From an uncultured Eubacteriales bacterium (GTDB lineage: Bacteria; Bacillota; Clostridia; Oscillospirales; Oscillospiraceae), in NCBI GenBank assembly GCA_949296115.1, contig CASFNR010000008.1, positions 1 to 49,281 of the forward strand: a stretch of 49,281 nucleotides of DNA, written 5' to 3'. Below the pieces are notes generated by a model that searched no databases, was not told the DNA's origin, and saw only the letters and a program-made list of their open reading frames with translations. Shown piece by piece: positions 15,223 to 23,040 of the stretch (the stretch's first letter is position 1; each line of letters starts with the position of its first letter). Both the position numbers and the translations under genes were made by a program.

Positions 15223-16203
15223 CTATGGCGTCTCCGGATACAGGGATTTATCCCGGTTATGTGTGCCTCCGTGGGCCTCGGAATAGGCATCCAGGAAGGC
15301 ATCCGTCACCAGGCAGAAGTCATCGCCGCTGCCATAACGGGGCGTTGCGTCAAAGTGGTACCAGGTTTCCCCGCCGTCCACACTGACTAAGCTCCAGAAA
15401 TGGTCCGATTCTCCGGATTTTTTTGTCTTTTGTACATCAATATTGGGAATTCCCAGCTGCTCAAACAGCAATTTTGTCACCGCAAAATAGCCGAAGCAGT
15501 CTCCGGTTCCCTCAGTCAGCATGGTATAGGCTGCCTGACGCCAGTCCCCATGCTCAAATCCGTCTCCATAATGGAGGTTCATTCTTGCCCAGGCGTAAAT
15601 ATCATAAACCTGCTTCTCAGCCGATGCATTCAGGTCTGTAATCTGCGCCAGCTTGGCATCCGCCGCCAGCAAGATGTCGGCCATGTTTACGAACCCCTCT
15701 CCTCGCTGGAGAACCGTCACCTGGCAGGAAGCCTGACTGGTGTTGCCCGCCAGGTCCGAAGCCGTATAGACCGCCTGGTATACCCCGGGCTGGTCCAACT
15801 GCACCCCGCCGGAGTCTACGCTCACTGATGGATTCGGGTCCTGGTTGTCTGATAACGTGACCTGCCCCAGGTAGTCCGGGGTCTCATATTGATAAACCAC
15901 GAAGTCCCGGATGCCGGCAAGGACAGGCGGCTCCTCATCCGCCGGAATGCTCTGGGGCGGCGCTGTCTCCGCAAATGAGGCAACCGGCTCTGTCGTCTCC
16001 AGGGAGTGGCGGGCAATGGTACGCTGGATTCCGCCGAGCATCAGCTCCAGACCCTTCCAGCATCCCACCGCCGCTGTCAAAAGCAGCGCTGCCGCCAAAA
16101 TCAGGGCAGTCGGGGAAATCCGACTTGTTTTTTTCCGGCGCTGCCGTCTCCTCCGGGGTGCGGATCCGGACATGAAATAGGTCGCTTCGGCTTTTGCCGT
16201 CAT
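15223..16203 (-). CDS. Membrane-anchored transglutaminase-like protein with an Ig-like domain
   Basis: 326 residues. A basic N-terminus (RRRRQRRKK) precedes one membrane helix (about 31-47). Residues about 92-165 are an Ig-like DUF5011-type domain (GVYQAVYTASDLAGNTS). The C-terminal domain carries the transglutaminase/cysteine-protease triad: Cys236 in GTGDCFGYF, His268 in SDHFWSLV, Asp285 in HFDATPRY. It therefore acts outside the membrane and may cleave or cross-link peptide bonds at the cell surface. It is the first gene of the Dlt-like operon. Its start codon follows directly on the T-run of a terminator and its ribosome binding site (AAAGGGTG) is in that hairpin's 3' arm, so translation may depend on which promoter made the RNA. 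Confidence 0.87.
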   Translation of the reverse strand: MTAKAEATYFMSGSAPRRRRQRRKKTSRISPTALILAAALLLTAAVGCWKGLELMLGGIQRTIARHSLETTEPVASFAETAPPQSIPADEEPPVLAGIRDFVVYQYETPDYLGQVTLSDNQDPNPSVSVDSGGVQLDQPGVYQAVYTASDLAGNTSQASCQVTVLQRGEGFVNMADILLAADAKLAQITDLNASAEKQVYDIYAWARMNLHYGDGFEHGDWRQAAYTMLTEGTGDCFGYFAVTKLLFEQLGIPNIDVQKTKKSGESDHFWSLVSVDGGETWYHFDATPRYGSGDDFCLVTDAFLDAYSEAHGGTHNRDKSLYPETP

Positions 16204-16204
16204 A

Positions 16205-16254
16205 AAAAATCACCCTTTCGTTTCCTGTCATGGTGACAGTATAACGAAAGGGTG
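16205..16254 (-). terminator. Large terminator hairpin upstream of the transglutaminase gene
   Basis: Arms CACCCTTTCGTT and AACGAAAGGGTG (16211-16222 and 16243-16254) pair perfectly, with a nested CTGTCA-N3-TGACAG inside, and ATTTTTT follows on the minus strand. It ends transcripts from the two-component operon. The 3' arm contains the ribosome binding site of the transglutaminase gene and the 5' arm is contiguous with that gene's -10. Confidence 0.8.
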
Positions 16255-16293
16255 CATCATCATCTGTGTCAAAACTGCATCAAAACCGCATCA
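16238..16293 (-). promoter_or_regulatory. Response-regulator-type direct repeats and promoter of the Dlt-like operon
   Basis: On the plus strand TGTGTCA (16265), TGCATCA (16276) and CGCATCA (16287) are spaced exactly 11 nt, joined by AAAC spacers; a further TGCATCA is at 16253-16259. The -10 TATACT (minus strand, 16243-16238) follows 9 nt later. No good -35 is present, as expected for an activator-dependent promoter. Confidence 0.72.
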
Positions 16294-17124
16294 TATCGGG
16301 AAAATGACCATCAGGCTTCCGCCTTCATTCACATAGAATTCCAGCGTGATTCTCCCATACTGCTCGTCCACCAGGCTGTAGCGGGCGCAGGAAAATCCTC
16401 CGTCCCGCTCCCAATAGCCATATCCGGCCCCGACTGTCCGGGCATACGAAGCATAGTCCGCCAGATCCAGCTGGCGGAAATAGATTTCCGTAAAGGCCTC
16501 CATCCGCTGCTGATTCCCTTCCCCCGTGCCGCCCACAGGACCGACCGTATCGCTGTCATAGACAATTCGAAGGATTTTGCCGGTTTCGTCATCGATGTAC
16601 AAGCTCAAATTCTGATATGGTTCCTCCTCGTTGTAGTAGGTTACGCTCCAGAATACAAAGAACGTTGTGGTTTGTTCGCCATCCCACAATCGAAAGCCAA
16701 TGCACGGCTGAATCGAATAGCCTGTGTAGGAAAATGGCTGGAAAAGCCCTGCTTCCTCATAGTCCGCCATAGCGGACTCAACAGCCATCAGAACCGTTTC
16801 CTCTGTCATCACCGCCTGGCTGGAACTGATGGGCATGATTTCCATGCTGCACAGGCTTGCCAGCTTTGCGATGGTGGGCACGGACTGCTCTTTCTGGGAA
16901 ATCACCTCCAGGTTGACAGACTGCATGGTGCTGTAGCCGTAGCGTTTTTCCCCCATTCGATCCTGAAGCATGGCGGCTATGCGGGGAAATACCGCCCCTG
17001 TGATCAATAGGATCACCGCAAGCAACAGCAGCAGCCAGGTCTTTCCCATTTCCTCTGTCCCTGGTTTTTGCTCAGCCGCAAGATTCCGGCGGGGCGTCCC
17101 CTCTCTCTGTTTGGTCTTACTCAT
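16291..17124 (-). CDS. Membrane-anchored extracytoplasmic protein encoded with the sensor kinase (function unknown)
   Basis: 277 residues. A charged 28-residue cytoplasmic tail is followed by one membrane helix (WLLLLLAVILLITGAVF) and an extracytoplasmic domain of about 230 residues with no recognised family motif. It has a strand-rich look (SLYIDDETGKILRIVYD, SARYSLVDEQYGRITLEFYVN) like the small beta-rich PepSY/YycH-type domains of accessory sensor proteins, but this is weak. Its start overlaps the kinase stop by 8 bp, so it is co-translated with the two-component system. A role in modulating the kinase or in sensing is inferred from position only. The last codons overlap the upstream-most TGCATCA-type box. 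Confidence 0.8.
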   Translation of the reverse strand: MSKTKQREGTPRRNLAAEQKPGTEEMGKTWLLLLLAVILLITGAVFPRIAAMLQDRMGEKRYGYSTMQSVNLEVISQKEQSVPTIAKLASLCSMEIMPISSSQAVMTEETVLMAVESAMADYEEAGLFQPFSYTGYSIQPCIGFRLWDGEQTTTFFVFWSVTYYNEEEPYQNLSLYIDDETGKILRIVYDSDTVGPVGGTGEGNQQRMEAFTEIYFRQLDLADYASYARTVGAGYGYWERDGGFSCARYSLVDEQYGRITLEFYVNEGGSLMVIFPI

Positions 17125-18520
17125 TCTTTCCCCCCAGCTTTCCGTACAGGGTCACAGTCACCCGGGTTCCCTTCCCCGGCTCACTGGAAAAGTGGATGGT
17201 CCCCTCATGCAGCTGAACAATCTGCTTGCACAGGGCAAGGCCCAAGCCCGCCCCCCCCTGGCTCCGGGAGCGTGCCTTGTCCACCCGATAAAAGGCTTCC
17301 GTTATTTTTTCCAGTTCTCCCTGCTCCATGCCCCGGCCGTTATCCACCACCTGAAACTGGCAGCCCCCCGGGATTGCCGCAGCATGCACAGCGATGATGC
17401 CGCCGTTGTCCATGGCTTTTGCTGCGTTGTCCACCAGATTATACAGCAGGGATTTGACCAGATCCGGCTCCAATACCACCCGCTTCTGCTCCGACCGGCA
17501 GATCAGCCGCACATCCTTGTTTTTCATAACAGGCGCCAGGGCCTGCTCCACTTCCTTCATGTAGCTGCCCAGCCATACCCGTTTCATGGCGACCTCGTCT
17601 TTTTTCAGCAGCAGCAAGTCCAGAAGCTTGAAGGAAAGCCGCTCCAGCCGATGTCCCTCGGAGTGGATGTAGTCCGCCGCCATCATCCGGGTATTCTCGT
17701 CCAGGTTTCCCTGGCGCAGCAGATCGGAAAACCCGATAATGGAGGTCATGGGAGTTTTCAGTTCGTGGGCAAAGGCGCCCATGAACTGTTCCTGCCGCTG
17801 CATATCGTTCTCCAGCCGGCTGATGGTTTCCTGGAGCCGGTCCGCCATGGCGTCAAAGGCCTGAGACAGCTGCCCGAATTCGTCGTTTGCCGTTATCCGG
17901 GATCGTTTGGACAAGTCCCCCTCGGAAATCCGCCGGGCCGTGCTGGTCAAGCGGTGCAGATGCCGGGTCAGCGCAAAGGAAAGAACCATGGCGCCGGCAA
18001 TTCCGAAGCACACCACCGCAATATAGACCACAAAATACTGCCGCAGCTGAGCTTCCCGCATTTCGTAGGCCCGGGATACATCAAACCGGGCCAGCAGCTT
18101 CATATCGGTATTCCACGCCGTGATGCGGTTCACCATCACAAGGCCATGGCCGAACCGGTCCGATACCAGCAGGTAGCTGCACTGGCCCTCCGCGGGGTTG
18201 GGCAGGGGATAATTCAGCTGTTCCGGCTGCCCGCTCTGATAAAGCTCTTCGTCTCCACTGGTCAGGGACAGGGCCTGCCACCGTCCCATCCCCTCCATTT
18301 GGGACAGGGTTTGGGACAGGCCGCCCAGATCTGTCTGATCCGCCATGGTGTGAAACAGATACAGTGTATTCTGAATGGATTCAAAATTATTCAGCGCCGT
18401 CTGGGTTTCCTGGTCCAATGTATTTTGAAAAGAGGTGGAAATCATCAGCGTGCCGCCGATTCCAAAGGACAGGGCAATCAGCAGAGAGATGGTAATGGTC
18501 AGCTTCAGCCGATAGCTCAT
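17117..18520 (-). CDS. Sensor histidine kinase of an envelope two-component system
   Basis: 467 residues. TM1 (about 7-28), an extracytoplasmic sensor of about 130 residues, TM2 (about 163-184), HAMP (185-240), then HisKA with His252 in GAFAHELKTPMTSIIGFSDLLR and a complete HATPase: LLYNLVDNAAKAM (N box), VDNGRGM (G1) and GGAGLGLALCKQIV (G2). It should autophosphorylate on His252 and pass phosphate to the OmpR-type regulator encoded 2 nt upstream. No ligand motif is recognised in the sensor domain. The gene context (Dlt-like surface esterification) suggests sensing of envelope stress such as cationic peptides; this is inference. Confidence 0.93.
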   Translation of the reverse strand: MSYRLKLTITISLLIALSFGIGGTLMISTSFQNTLDQETQTALNNFESIQNTLYLFHTMADQTDLGGLSQTLSQMEGMGRWQALSLTSGDEELYQSGQPEQLNYPLPNPAEGQCSYLLVSDRFGHGLVMVNRITAWNTDMKLLARFDVSRAYEMREAQLRQYFVVYIAVVCFGIAGAMVLSFALTRHLHRLTSTARRISEGDLSKRSRITANDEFGQLSQAFDAMADRLQETISRLENDMQRQEQFMGAFAHELKTPMTSIIGFSDLLRQGNLDENTRMMAADYIHSEGHRLERLSFKLLDLLLLKKDEVAMKRVWLGSYMKEVEQALAPVMKNKDVRLICRSEQKRVVLEPDLVKSLLYNLVDNAAKAMDNGGIIAVHAAAIPGGCQFQVVDNGRGMEQGELEKITEAFYRVDKARSRSQGGAGLGLALCKQIVQLHEGTIHFSSEPGKGTRVTVTLYGKLGGKNE

Positions 18521-18522
18521 GG

Positions 18523-19176
18523 TTATCCCTCCAACCGGTAGCCCATTCCGTAAACCGGCTTGATCCGGTCATCCCAGCCTACCTTCTTCTTCATCCGCTG
18601 GACATGCAGCTCCACCGTCCGGGTGTTCTCCGGGTACTCTCCGCCCCAGACCCGTTCATAGATGGTCATCTTTGAGAGTACCACGCCTACATTCCGGGCA
18701 AACAGCAGCAGCAGCTCATACTCCTTCCGGGTCAGAGAGATTTCCTCTCCATTGCGCAGCACCTGCATGGAGAGGGTATTGATTTCCAGATCTCCGATTT
18801 TCAGATTGGTCTGCAATTTTCCATGGCGGCGCAGGACCCCTTCCACCCGGGCCAGCAGTTCCAGAACATCAAAGGGCTTGACCACATAGTCCTCTGCCCC
18901 CATCCGCAGTCCCTTCACCCGGTCCGCCACTGCGTTTTTTGCTGTAAGAAAAATTACCGGCACACCGGTGGAACGAATATAGTCCATCAGCTCGAACCCA
19001 TCAATCCCCGGCAGCATGATGTCCAGAAGAATCAGGTCAAAGCTTTCTTTTTCTATTAAATTGGCAGCCTCAATTCCGTCATAGGCGCACACACAGGTAT
19101 ATCCCGCCCGGCCCAGGCTCAGGCGGAGAAGCTGCGCAATGGGCGGTTCATCATCTACGGCAAGAATTCGAATCAT
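18523..19176 (-). CDS. OmpR/PhoB-family response regulator
   Basis: 217 residues. Receiver domain with acidic pocket DDE (8-10), phospho-acceptor Asp52 in LLDIMLPGIDGF, Thr/Ala TAK and Lys in VVKPFDV. The C-terminal winged helix (about 125-217) has the family pattern LTRKEYELLLLFARN and TVELHVQRMKKKVG. The ATG at 19176 is preferred to an upstream TTG because a purine-rich GGGAGG is placed correctly. The promoter of this gene carries two TGCATCA repeats with 11-nt period, also present at the Dlt-like operon, so it probably activates both itself and that operon. Confidence 0.94.
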   Translation of the reverse strand: MIRILAVDDEPPIAQLLRLSLGRAGYTCVCAYDGIEAANLIEKESFDLILLDIMLPGIDGFELMDYIRSTGVPVIFLTAKNAVADRVKGLRMGAEDYVVKPFDVLELLARVEGVLRRHGKLQTNLKIGDLEINTLSMQVLRNGEEISLTRKEYELLLLFARNVGVVLSKMTIYERVWGGEYPENTRTVELHVQRMKKKVGWDDRIKPVYGMGYRLEG

Positions 19177-19202
19177 GCTCCTGCCTCCCTTCTCATGAAC
19201 AA

Positions 19203-19233
19203 AGTATAGCATAACTGCATCACAATTGCATCA
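19203..19233 (-). promoter_or_regulatory. Promoter of the two-component operon with TGCATCA direct repeats
   Basis: Two TGCATCA copies at 19216-19222 and 19227-19233 (start-to-start 11 nt) precede TATACT (minus strand 19208-19203) by 7 nt. The same -10 and the same heptamer are found at the transglutaminase promoter. Confidence 0.72.
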
Positions 19234-19271
19234 AAAAGAATTACCCCCGGCTCCCCAAAGCCGAGGGTAAT
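19234..19271 (-). terminator. Terminator after the DUF1934 gene
   Basis: Near-perfect 13-bp stem ATTACCCTCGGCT/AGCCGGGGGTAAT (minus strand) followed by TCTTTTT. Confidence 0.85.
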
Positions 19272-19332
19272 CGGATGCATGCAGGATTTCAGTGCCGGAC
19301 CTTTTCGGTAAACGCAGGACAGGACATCCGCC

Positions 19333-19785
19333 TCATGCGCCGCACGGCGCCCGGTCCGCCGTCTCCTTCGCCCGTATGTCCAGGTGATAATCAATCTCAC
19401 CCGCTTCGCTGTTCTCAATGGTGATCTGATACACCAAATCAATGGCTCCGCCGTCCGGCACCAGGTCATAAAACACATGAGTAGCCTTGACCGTCAGCAT
19501 CAGTGCGCCAAACGGCATTTGGTACAGGGAATCATGGGACACCCCCTGCTGGAATACCATCTGGGAATGCAGGGAGCCGGTGCGGCTGAGCACAATCTTC
19601 CCCGGCTCCACCCGGAAAGTTGTGGTGACGCCCTCCAATCCGGTCAGGGCGCTCTCCTCGTAGGTGATGTCCCAGCCGCCGTCGTGGAACTCCATGGTCC
19701 CCTCGGTGGTCAGCTCAATCACTTCCGGCTCCTGGCCCACGTAGCTCTGACGGCCGCGGAGCATCAAAACCACCGGCTGCTTCAT
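19333..19785 (-). CDS. DUF1934 family beta-barrel protein (YwiB-like)
   Basis: 150 residues, soluble, strand-rich and without signal peptide or cysteine motif. VVLMLRGRQSYVGQEPEVIELTTEGT, the ITYEESALTGLEGVTTTFRV segment and the conserved pairing of YQMPFGALMLTVKAT match the calycin-like DUF1934 family often encoded beside argS, ddl or murein genes in Firmicutes. Biochemical function is unknown. Its start overlaps the ddl stop (ATGA), so it is co-translated with D-Ala-D-Ala ligase. The residues after about 140 (ETADRAPCGA) look non-conserved. Confidence 0.85.
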   Translation of the reverse strand: MKQPVVLMLRGRQSYVGQEPEVIELTTEGTMEFHDGGWDITYEESALTGLEGVTTTFRVEPGKIVLSRTGSLHSQMVFQQGVSHDSLYQMPFGALMLTVKATHVFYDLVPDGGAIDLVYQITIENSEAGEIDYHLDIRAKETADRAPCGA

Positions 19786-20852
19786 CGGGAAGCCTCCATT
19801 GCCAGTCGAATCAATTCGTCAATCAGCTTGCTGTAGGGAATGCCGCTGGCCTCGAACAGCTTGGGATACATGGAGATGGAGGTAAAGCCGGGAATGGTGT
19901 TGATCTCGTTGAAAACCACCCGGTTCTCGGCATACGTTACAAAGAAGTCCACCCGGCTCAATCCCTGGCAGCCAATGGCGCTGTACACCTTCACGGCGGC
20001 ATCCCGGACAATTTCTCCCACGCTTTCCGGAATCCGGGCGGGGATATAGGCTGTGGAGGTATCCGTCACATACTTTGCGTCATAATCATAGAACTCGGCA
20101 CCGGAATCAATCTCTCCGCAGATGGATGCCACAGGATTTTCATTGCCCAGCACCGCAACTTCCACTTCCCGGCCGTCAATGAATTCCTCTACCAGGATCT
20201 TGCTGTCATACTCCGCTGCAGTATGCAGCGCCTGGCGCAGCTGCTCCCGGTCCATCACCTTGGAAACGCCCACGGAAGAACCGGTGCCCGCCGGCTTGAC
20301 AAACATGGGGTAGCGGAAACGAAGCTCCAATGTTTCCAGCGTGTTCTCCATCCGGTTCACCAGTTCCCGGCTGCGCACCAGTTCCCAGGCTGCCTGGGGA
20401 ATTCCCGCCTGGTCCGCCACCAGCTTGGTTAAGGTCTTGTCCATGGCAACTGCGGATGCTGCAACATGGGGTCCGACATAAGGAATTCCAGCCATCTGAA
20501 GCAAGCCCTGCATGGCGCCGTCCTCTCCGTTTTCCCCATGCAGCACCGGGAAAACCACGTCGATCTGTTCCCGGACCACGCTCTCTCCCTCAAAGCTGAG
20601 CAGGCCCTGCCCCCGCACCGGGGAAATGGCGGCAGGCCGATTCATGGGATGGTTGACCCAGGTTCCCTTGGGAAGCATGGAGTAATCCGTGCCGCCGAAC
20701 AAAATCCAGGCGCCTTCCCGGGTAATGCCCACCGGGAAAAGGTTGTATTGCTCCTTATCGATGTTGTTCAGAACCGACTCTGCCGAGCGAAGGGATACTT
20801 CATGCTCCGGACTGATGCCGCCAAACAAAATGCAAACATTGACTTTTTTCAC
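19782..20852 (-). CDS. ddl: D-alanine--D-alanine ligase
   Basis: 356 residues of the ATP-grasp family. The N-terminus NVCILFGGISPEHEVSLRSAESV, GENGEDGAMQGLLQMAGIPYVG, the ATP-binding KPAGTGSSVGVSKV and the metal/active-site FNEINTIPGFTSISMYPKL are all present. It joins two D-Ala molecules to make the end of the muropeptide stem in the cytoplasm. The start is a GTG at 20852 with a GAGG-type ribosome binding site. Length is typical for the DdlA-like subgroup. The gene is followed by DUF1934 and lies beside murC and the Dlt-like module, both relying on D-amino acid supply. Confidence 0.95.
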   Translation of the reverse strand: MKKVNVCILFGGISPEHEVSLRSAESVLNNIDKEQYNLFPVGITREGAWILFGGTDYSMLPKGTWVNHPMNRPAAISPVRGQGLLSFEGESVVREQIDVVFPVLHGENGEDGAMQGLLQMAGIPYVGPHVAASAVAMDKTLTKLVADQAGIPQAAWELVRSRELVNRMENTLETLELRFRYPMFVKPAGTGSSVGVSKVMDREQLRQALHTAAEYDSKILVEEFIDGREVEVAVLGNENPVASICGEIDSGAEFYDYDAKYVTDTSTAYIPARIPESVGEIVRDAAVKVYSAIGCQGLSRVDFFVTYAENRVVFNEINTIPGFTSISMYPKLFEASGIPYSKLIDELIRLAMEASR

Positions 20853-20890
20853 ACTATCGCCTCATTCTAAAGTTTATTCTCATTTTTCAG

Positions 20891-20919
20891 CTGGAAATCC
20901 ATTGAATTCATGCTATAAT
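20891..20919 (+). promoter_or_regulatory. Extended -10 promoter of the 130-residue hypothetical gene
   Basis: TGCTATAAT (TG at 20911, TATAAT at 20914-20919) with a weak CTGGAA at -35 after 17 nt. Confidence 0.6.
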
Positions 20920-21002
20920 AGGATTGAGAGAAACCACAGCGGACGCCGCACAGGCAAAGCCAATCCCGTCCGCCGCCCCGGCTGTGGGAAAGGAGGTTCG
21001 TC

Positions 21003-21395
21003 ATGCAGATAGAACTGAGCAACAAAGAATTCCGAAGGCTTCTGGATCTGGTCTACATTGGGAACTGGGTTTTAAATTCTACCCGCGGGGATGACCGTTT
21101 TCAGGATTATGATGCCCTGGAAAGCAAAATTTTTTCCCTTTCTCCCGCACTTTCTGAGGTTTGGAACGGAACCATCGTGCCGTCCCGGGCCTACACCGAG
21201 GGAGGAATTCACGAAGCCATATCTTACTACGAGGATAATATCTTTTACGAAATTCTTGCAGAGGAATTATCCCGCCGGGATATGGACTACCCGGAAATTA
21301 CCGATGATAATTACGATGAAATCGTTGGGAGAATGAATCAATACATGTCCGAGTTTGAGGCCTCCGGTGTTGATCATCTGGTGCTGGAAACCTGA
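21003..21395 (+). CDS. Hypothetical acidic cytoplasmic protein
   Basis: 130 residues, strongly acidic, mostly helical, without signal or membrane segment. Near the start it has ELSNKEFRRLLDLVYIGNWVLNSTRGDDR, and the C-terminal half is rich in Glu/Asp. No family is assigned with confidence. It has its own extended -10 promoter, AAAGGAGG 8 nt before the ATG, and a strong terminator, so it is a genuine single gene between ddl and murC. Confidence 0.85.
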   Translation: MQIELSNKEFRRLLDLVYIGNWVLNSTRGDDRFQDYDALESKIFSLSPALSEVWNGTIVPSRAYTEGGIHEAISYYEDNIFYEILAEELSRRDMDYPEITDDNYDEIVGRMNQYMSEFEASGVDHLVLET

Positions 21396-21410
21396 ACTGC
21401 CTGTTGTATA

Positions 21411-21440
21411 AAACGTGCCGGCTGGACCGGCACGTTTTTT
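21411..21440. terminator. Bidirectional terminator between the hypothetical gene and murC
   Basis: Stem AAACGTGCCGG/CCGGCACGTTT with loop CTGGA, flanked by A and T runs on both sides; it lies directly at the murC stop. Confidence 0.92.
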
Positions 21441-21441
21441 C

Positions 21442-22803
21442 CTATCCTTCCAGCAGCGCCTCGCCTGCCCGGAAAATATCCCCGGCGCCCATGGTGATGA
21501 CAACGTCATTCTCCTGGACATGGTCCCGAAGATAGGCCGTCACTTCCGGCAAGGTCTCGCAGAAAACCGACCCGGGGATTTTCTCCGCCAGATCCGCAGA
21601 GGAAATCCCGATGGTATTCCGCTCCCGGGCGGCGTAAATTTCTGCAAGTACAACCACGTCCGGCTCCTGCAGCTCCCGGACAAAGTCGTCGAACAGCGCT
21701 TTGGTCCGGGTATATGTATGGGGCTGGAACGCCAGCACCAGCCGCCGTCCGGGCATGGCGCTGCGAACCGCATTGATGGTAGCTGCCAGTTCATCCGGGT
21801 GGTGGGCGTAATCATCGTATACATCCGCACCGTTGAATTTCCCCTTGAACTCCATCCGGCGTCCTGCGCCATGGAAGGATTCCAGCCCGTGGGATACCGC
21901 CTCCCCGGGGATGCCCATCATCCAGGAAGCAGCTGCGGCGGCCAGGGCATTCAGGGCATTGTGCTTCCCCAGTACCCCCATATCCAGGTGGCAATAGAAT
22001 TCTCCGTCACAGATGACGTCGAAGTGCTGCCAATCCGGGTGCATGTTGGCAGCGTGAATCCGGTTCCCCTCCCCAAGGCCAAAGGAGACATACTCAATGC
22101 CCTGCATGGCGGAAACCGTATGGGGATCGTCCCCGTTGGCAATCACGCCAAAGGTCGCAAGGGAGGCGAACTTATGGAAGGACTTCTGAATGTCCTCCAA
22201 ATCCTCGAAATAATCCAGATGGTCCGCCTCTACATTCAGAATGACAGCCAGTGTGGGGAAAAAGTTCAGGAAGGAATCGCAATACTCGCAGCTTTCCAGC
22301 AGGATGGTATCCCCATGTCCGACCCGATACCCCGCATGGAGCAGCGGAAGATAGCCCCCGATCATCACCGTGGGGTCCAGATTTGCCTCCATCAGGATGT
22401 GGGTCATCATGGAGGTGGTAGTCGTCTTGCCATGGGTGCCGGAAATGCAGATGGCGTTCTTGTAGGACCGCATGATCTGTCCCCACGCCTGTGCCCGCTC
22501 AAAAACCGGAATTCCGGCGGCCCGAGCCGCTGCGATTTCAGGGTTGTCGTTGTGGGCTGCCGCCGTGCGGATAATGCACTCAGCGCCCCGGATGCTCTCT
22601 GCGTTATGACCGATTGTAACCGGAATTCCCTGGTTCTCCAGTTCCTGTGTGGAAACCGACGCACTCATATCCGAGCCGGTCACCTCCATGCCCATTCCCT
22701 TGAGGACCAGTCCCAGGGCCCGCATGGAAACACCGCCAATGCCCACCAGATGTACATGACGTCCGGGGACCAGATACTTGGCAATTTTTTTATTCTTAAA
22801 CAT
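21442..22803 (-). CDS. murC: UDP-N-acetylmuramate--L-alanine ligase
   Basis: 453 residues. HLVGIGGVSMRALGL (N-terminal Rossmann of MurC), the Mur-ligase P-loop SGTHGKTTTTSMM, ECCE-like segment LLESCEYCDSFL, and DDYAHHPDEL near residue 340 are diagnostic. It adds L-Ala to UDP-MurNAc in the cytoplasm, the first step of muropeptide assembly. The ATG at 22803 is preferred over an upstream TTG because the GGGAG site then has usable spacing (11 nt). A consensus-spaced promoter lies 45 nt upstream. Confidence 0.95.
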   Translation of the reverse strand: MFKNKKIAKYLVPGRHVHLVGIGGVSMRALGLVLKGMGMEVTGSDMSASVSTQELENQGIPVTIGHNAESIRGAECIIRTAAAHNDNPEIAAARAAGIPVFERAQAWGQIMRSYKNAICISGTHGKTTTTSMMTHILMEANLDPTVMIGGYLPLLHAGYRVGHGDTILLESCEYCDSFLNFFPTLAVILNVEADHLDYFEDLEDIQKSFHKFASLATFGVIANGDDPHTVSAMQGIEYVSFGLGEGNRIHAANMHPDWQHFDVICDGEFYCHLDMGVLGKHNALNALAAAAASWMMGIPGEAVSHGLESFHGAGRRMEFKGKFNGADVYDDYAHHPDELAATINAVRSAMPGRRLVLAFQPHTYTRTKALFDDFVRELQEPDVVVLAEIYAARERNTIGISSADLAEKIPGSVFCETLPEVTAYLRDHVQENDVVITMGAGDIFRAGEALLEG

Positions 22804-22847
22804 AGATGTCAAAACTCCCGCAGATCAAAATATGCATAGCCTGAGGT

Positions 22848-22876
22848 ATTATACAGCATCCTAAGAAAATTTACAA
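22848..22876 (-). promoter_or_regulatory. murC promoter
   Basis: TTGTAA (22876-22871) and TATAAT (22853-22848) on the minus strand with a 17-nt spacer. Confidence 0.7.
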
Positions 22877-22891
22877 CTACAAAATTAGCTG

Positions 22892-22925
22892 AAAAATGAC
22901 ATTTCCGTTCTGTTTTGTCATTTTT
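22892..22925. repeat. 10-bp AT-rich inverted repeat upstream of murC
   Basis: AAAAATGACA and TGTCATTTTT flank a 14-nt loop, 16 nt upstream of the murC -35. It could be an operator or a weak terminator of upstream transcripts. Confidence 0.5.
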
Positions 22926-23005
22926 CCTCTCTTTCCCGGTTCGTTTTCCCGGAAAGGTGAACAGGAATTCCCTTGGGCCATTGTATGCATTCTCTTTCCC
23001 CGTTG

Positions 23006-23040
23006 CCAAAAAGAACCGGCACGAAAATTCGCGCCGGTTC
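23006..23040 (-). terminator. Strong minus-strand terminator
   Basis: Arms GAACCGGCGCGAA and TTCGTGCCGGTTC (one G-U pair) close a TT loop and are followed by TTTTT on the minus strand. Confidence 0.85.
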
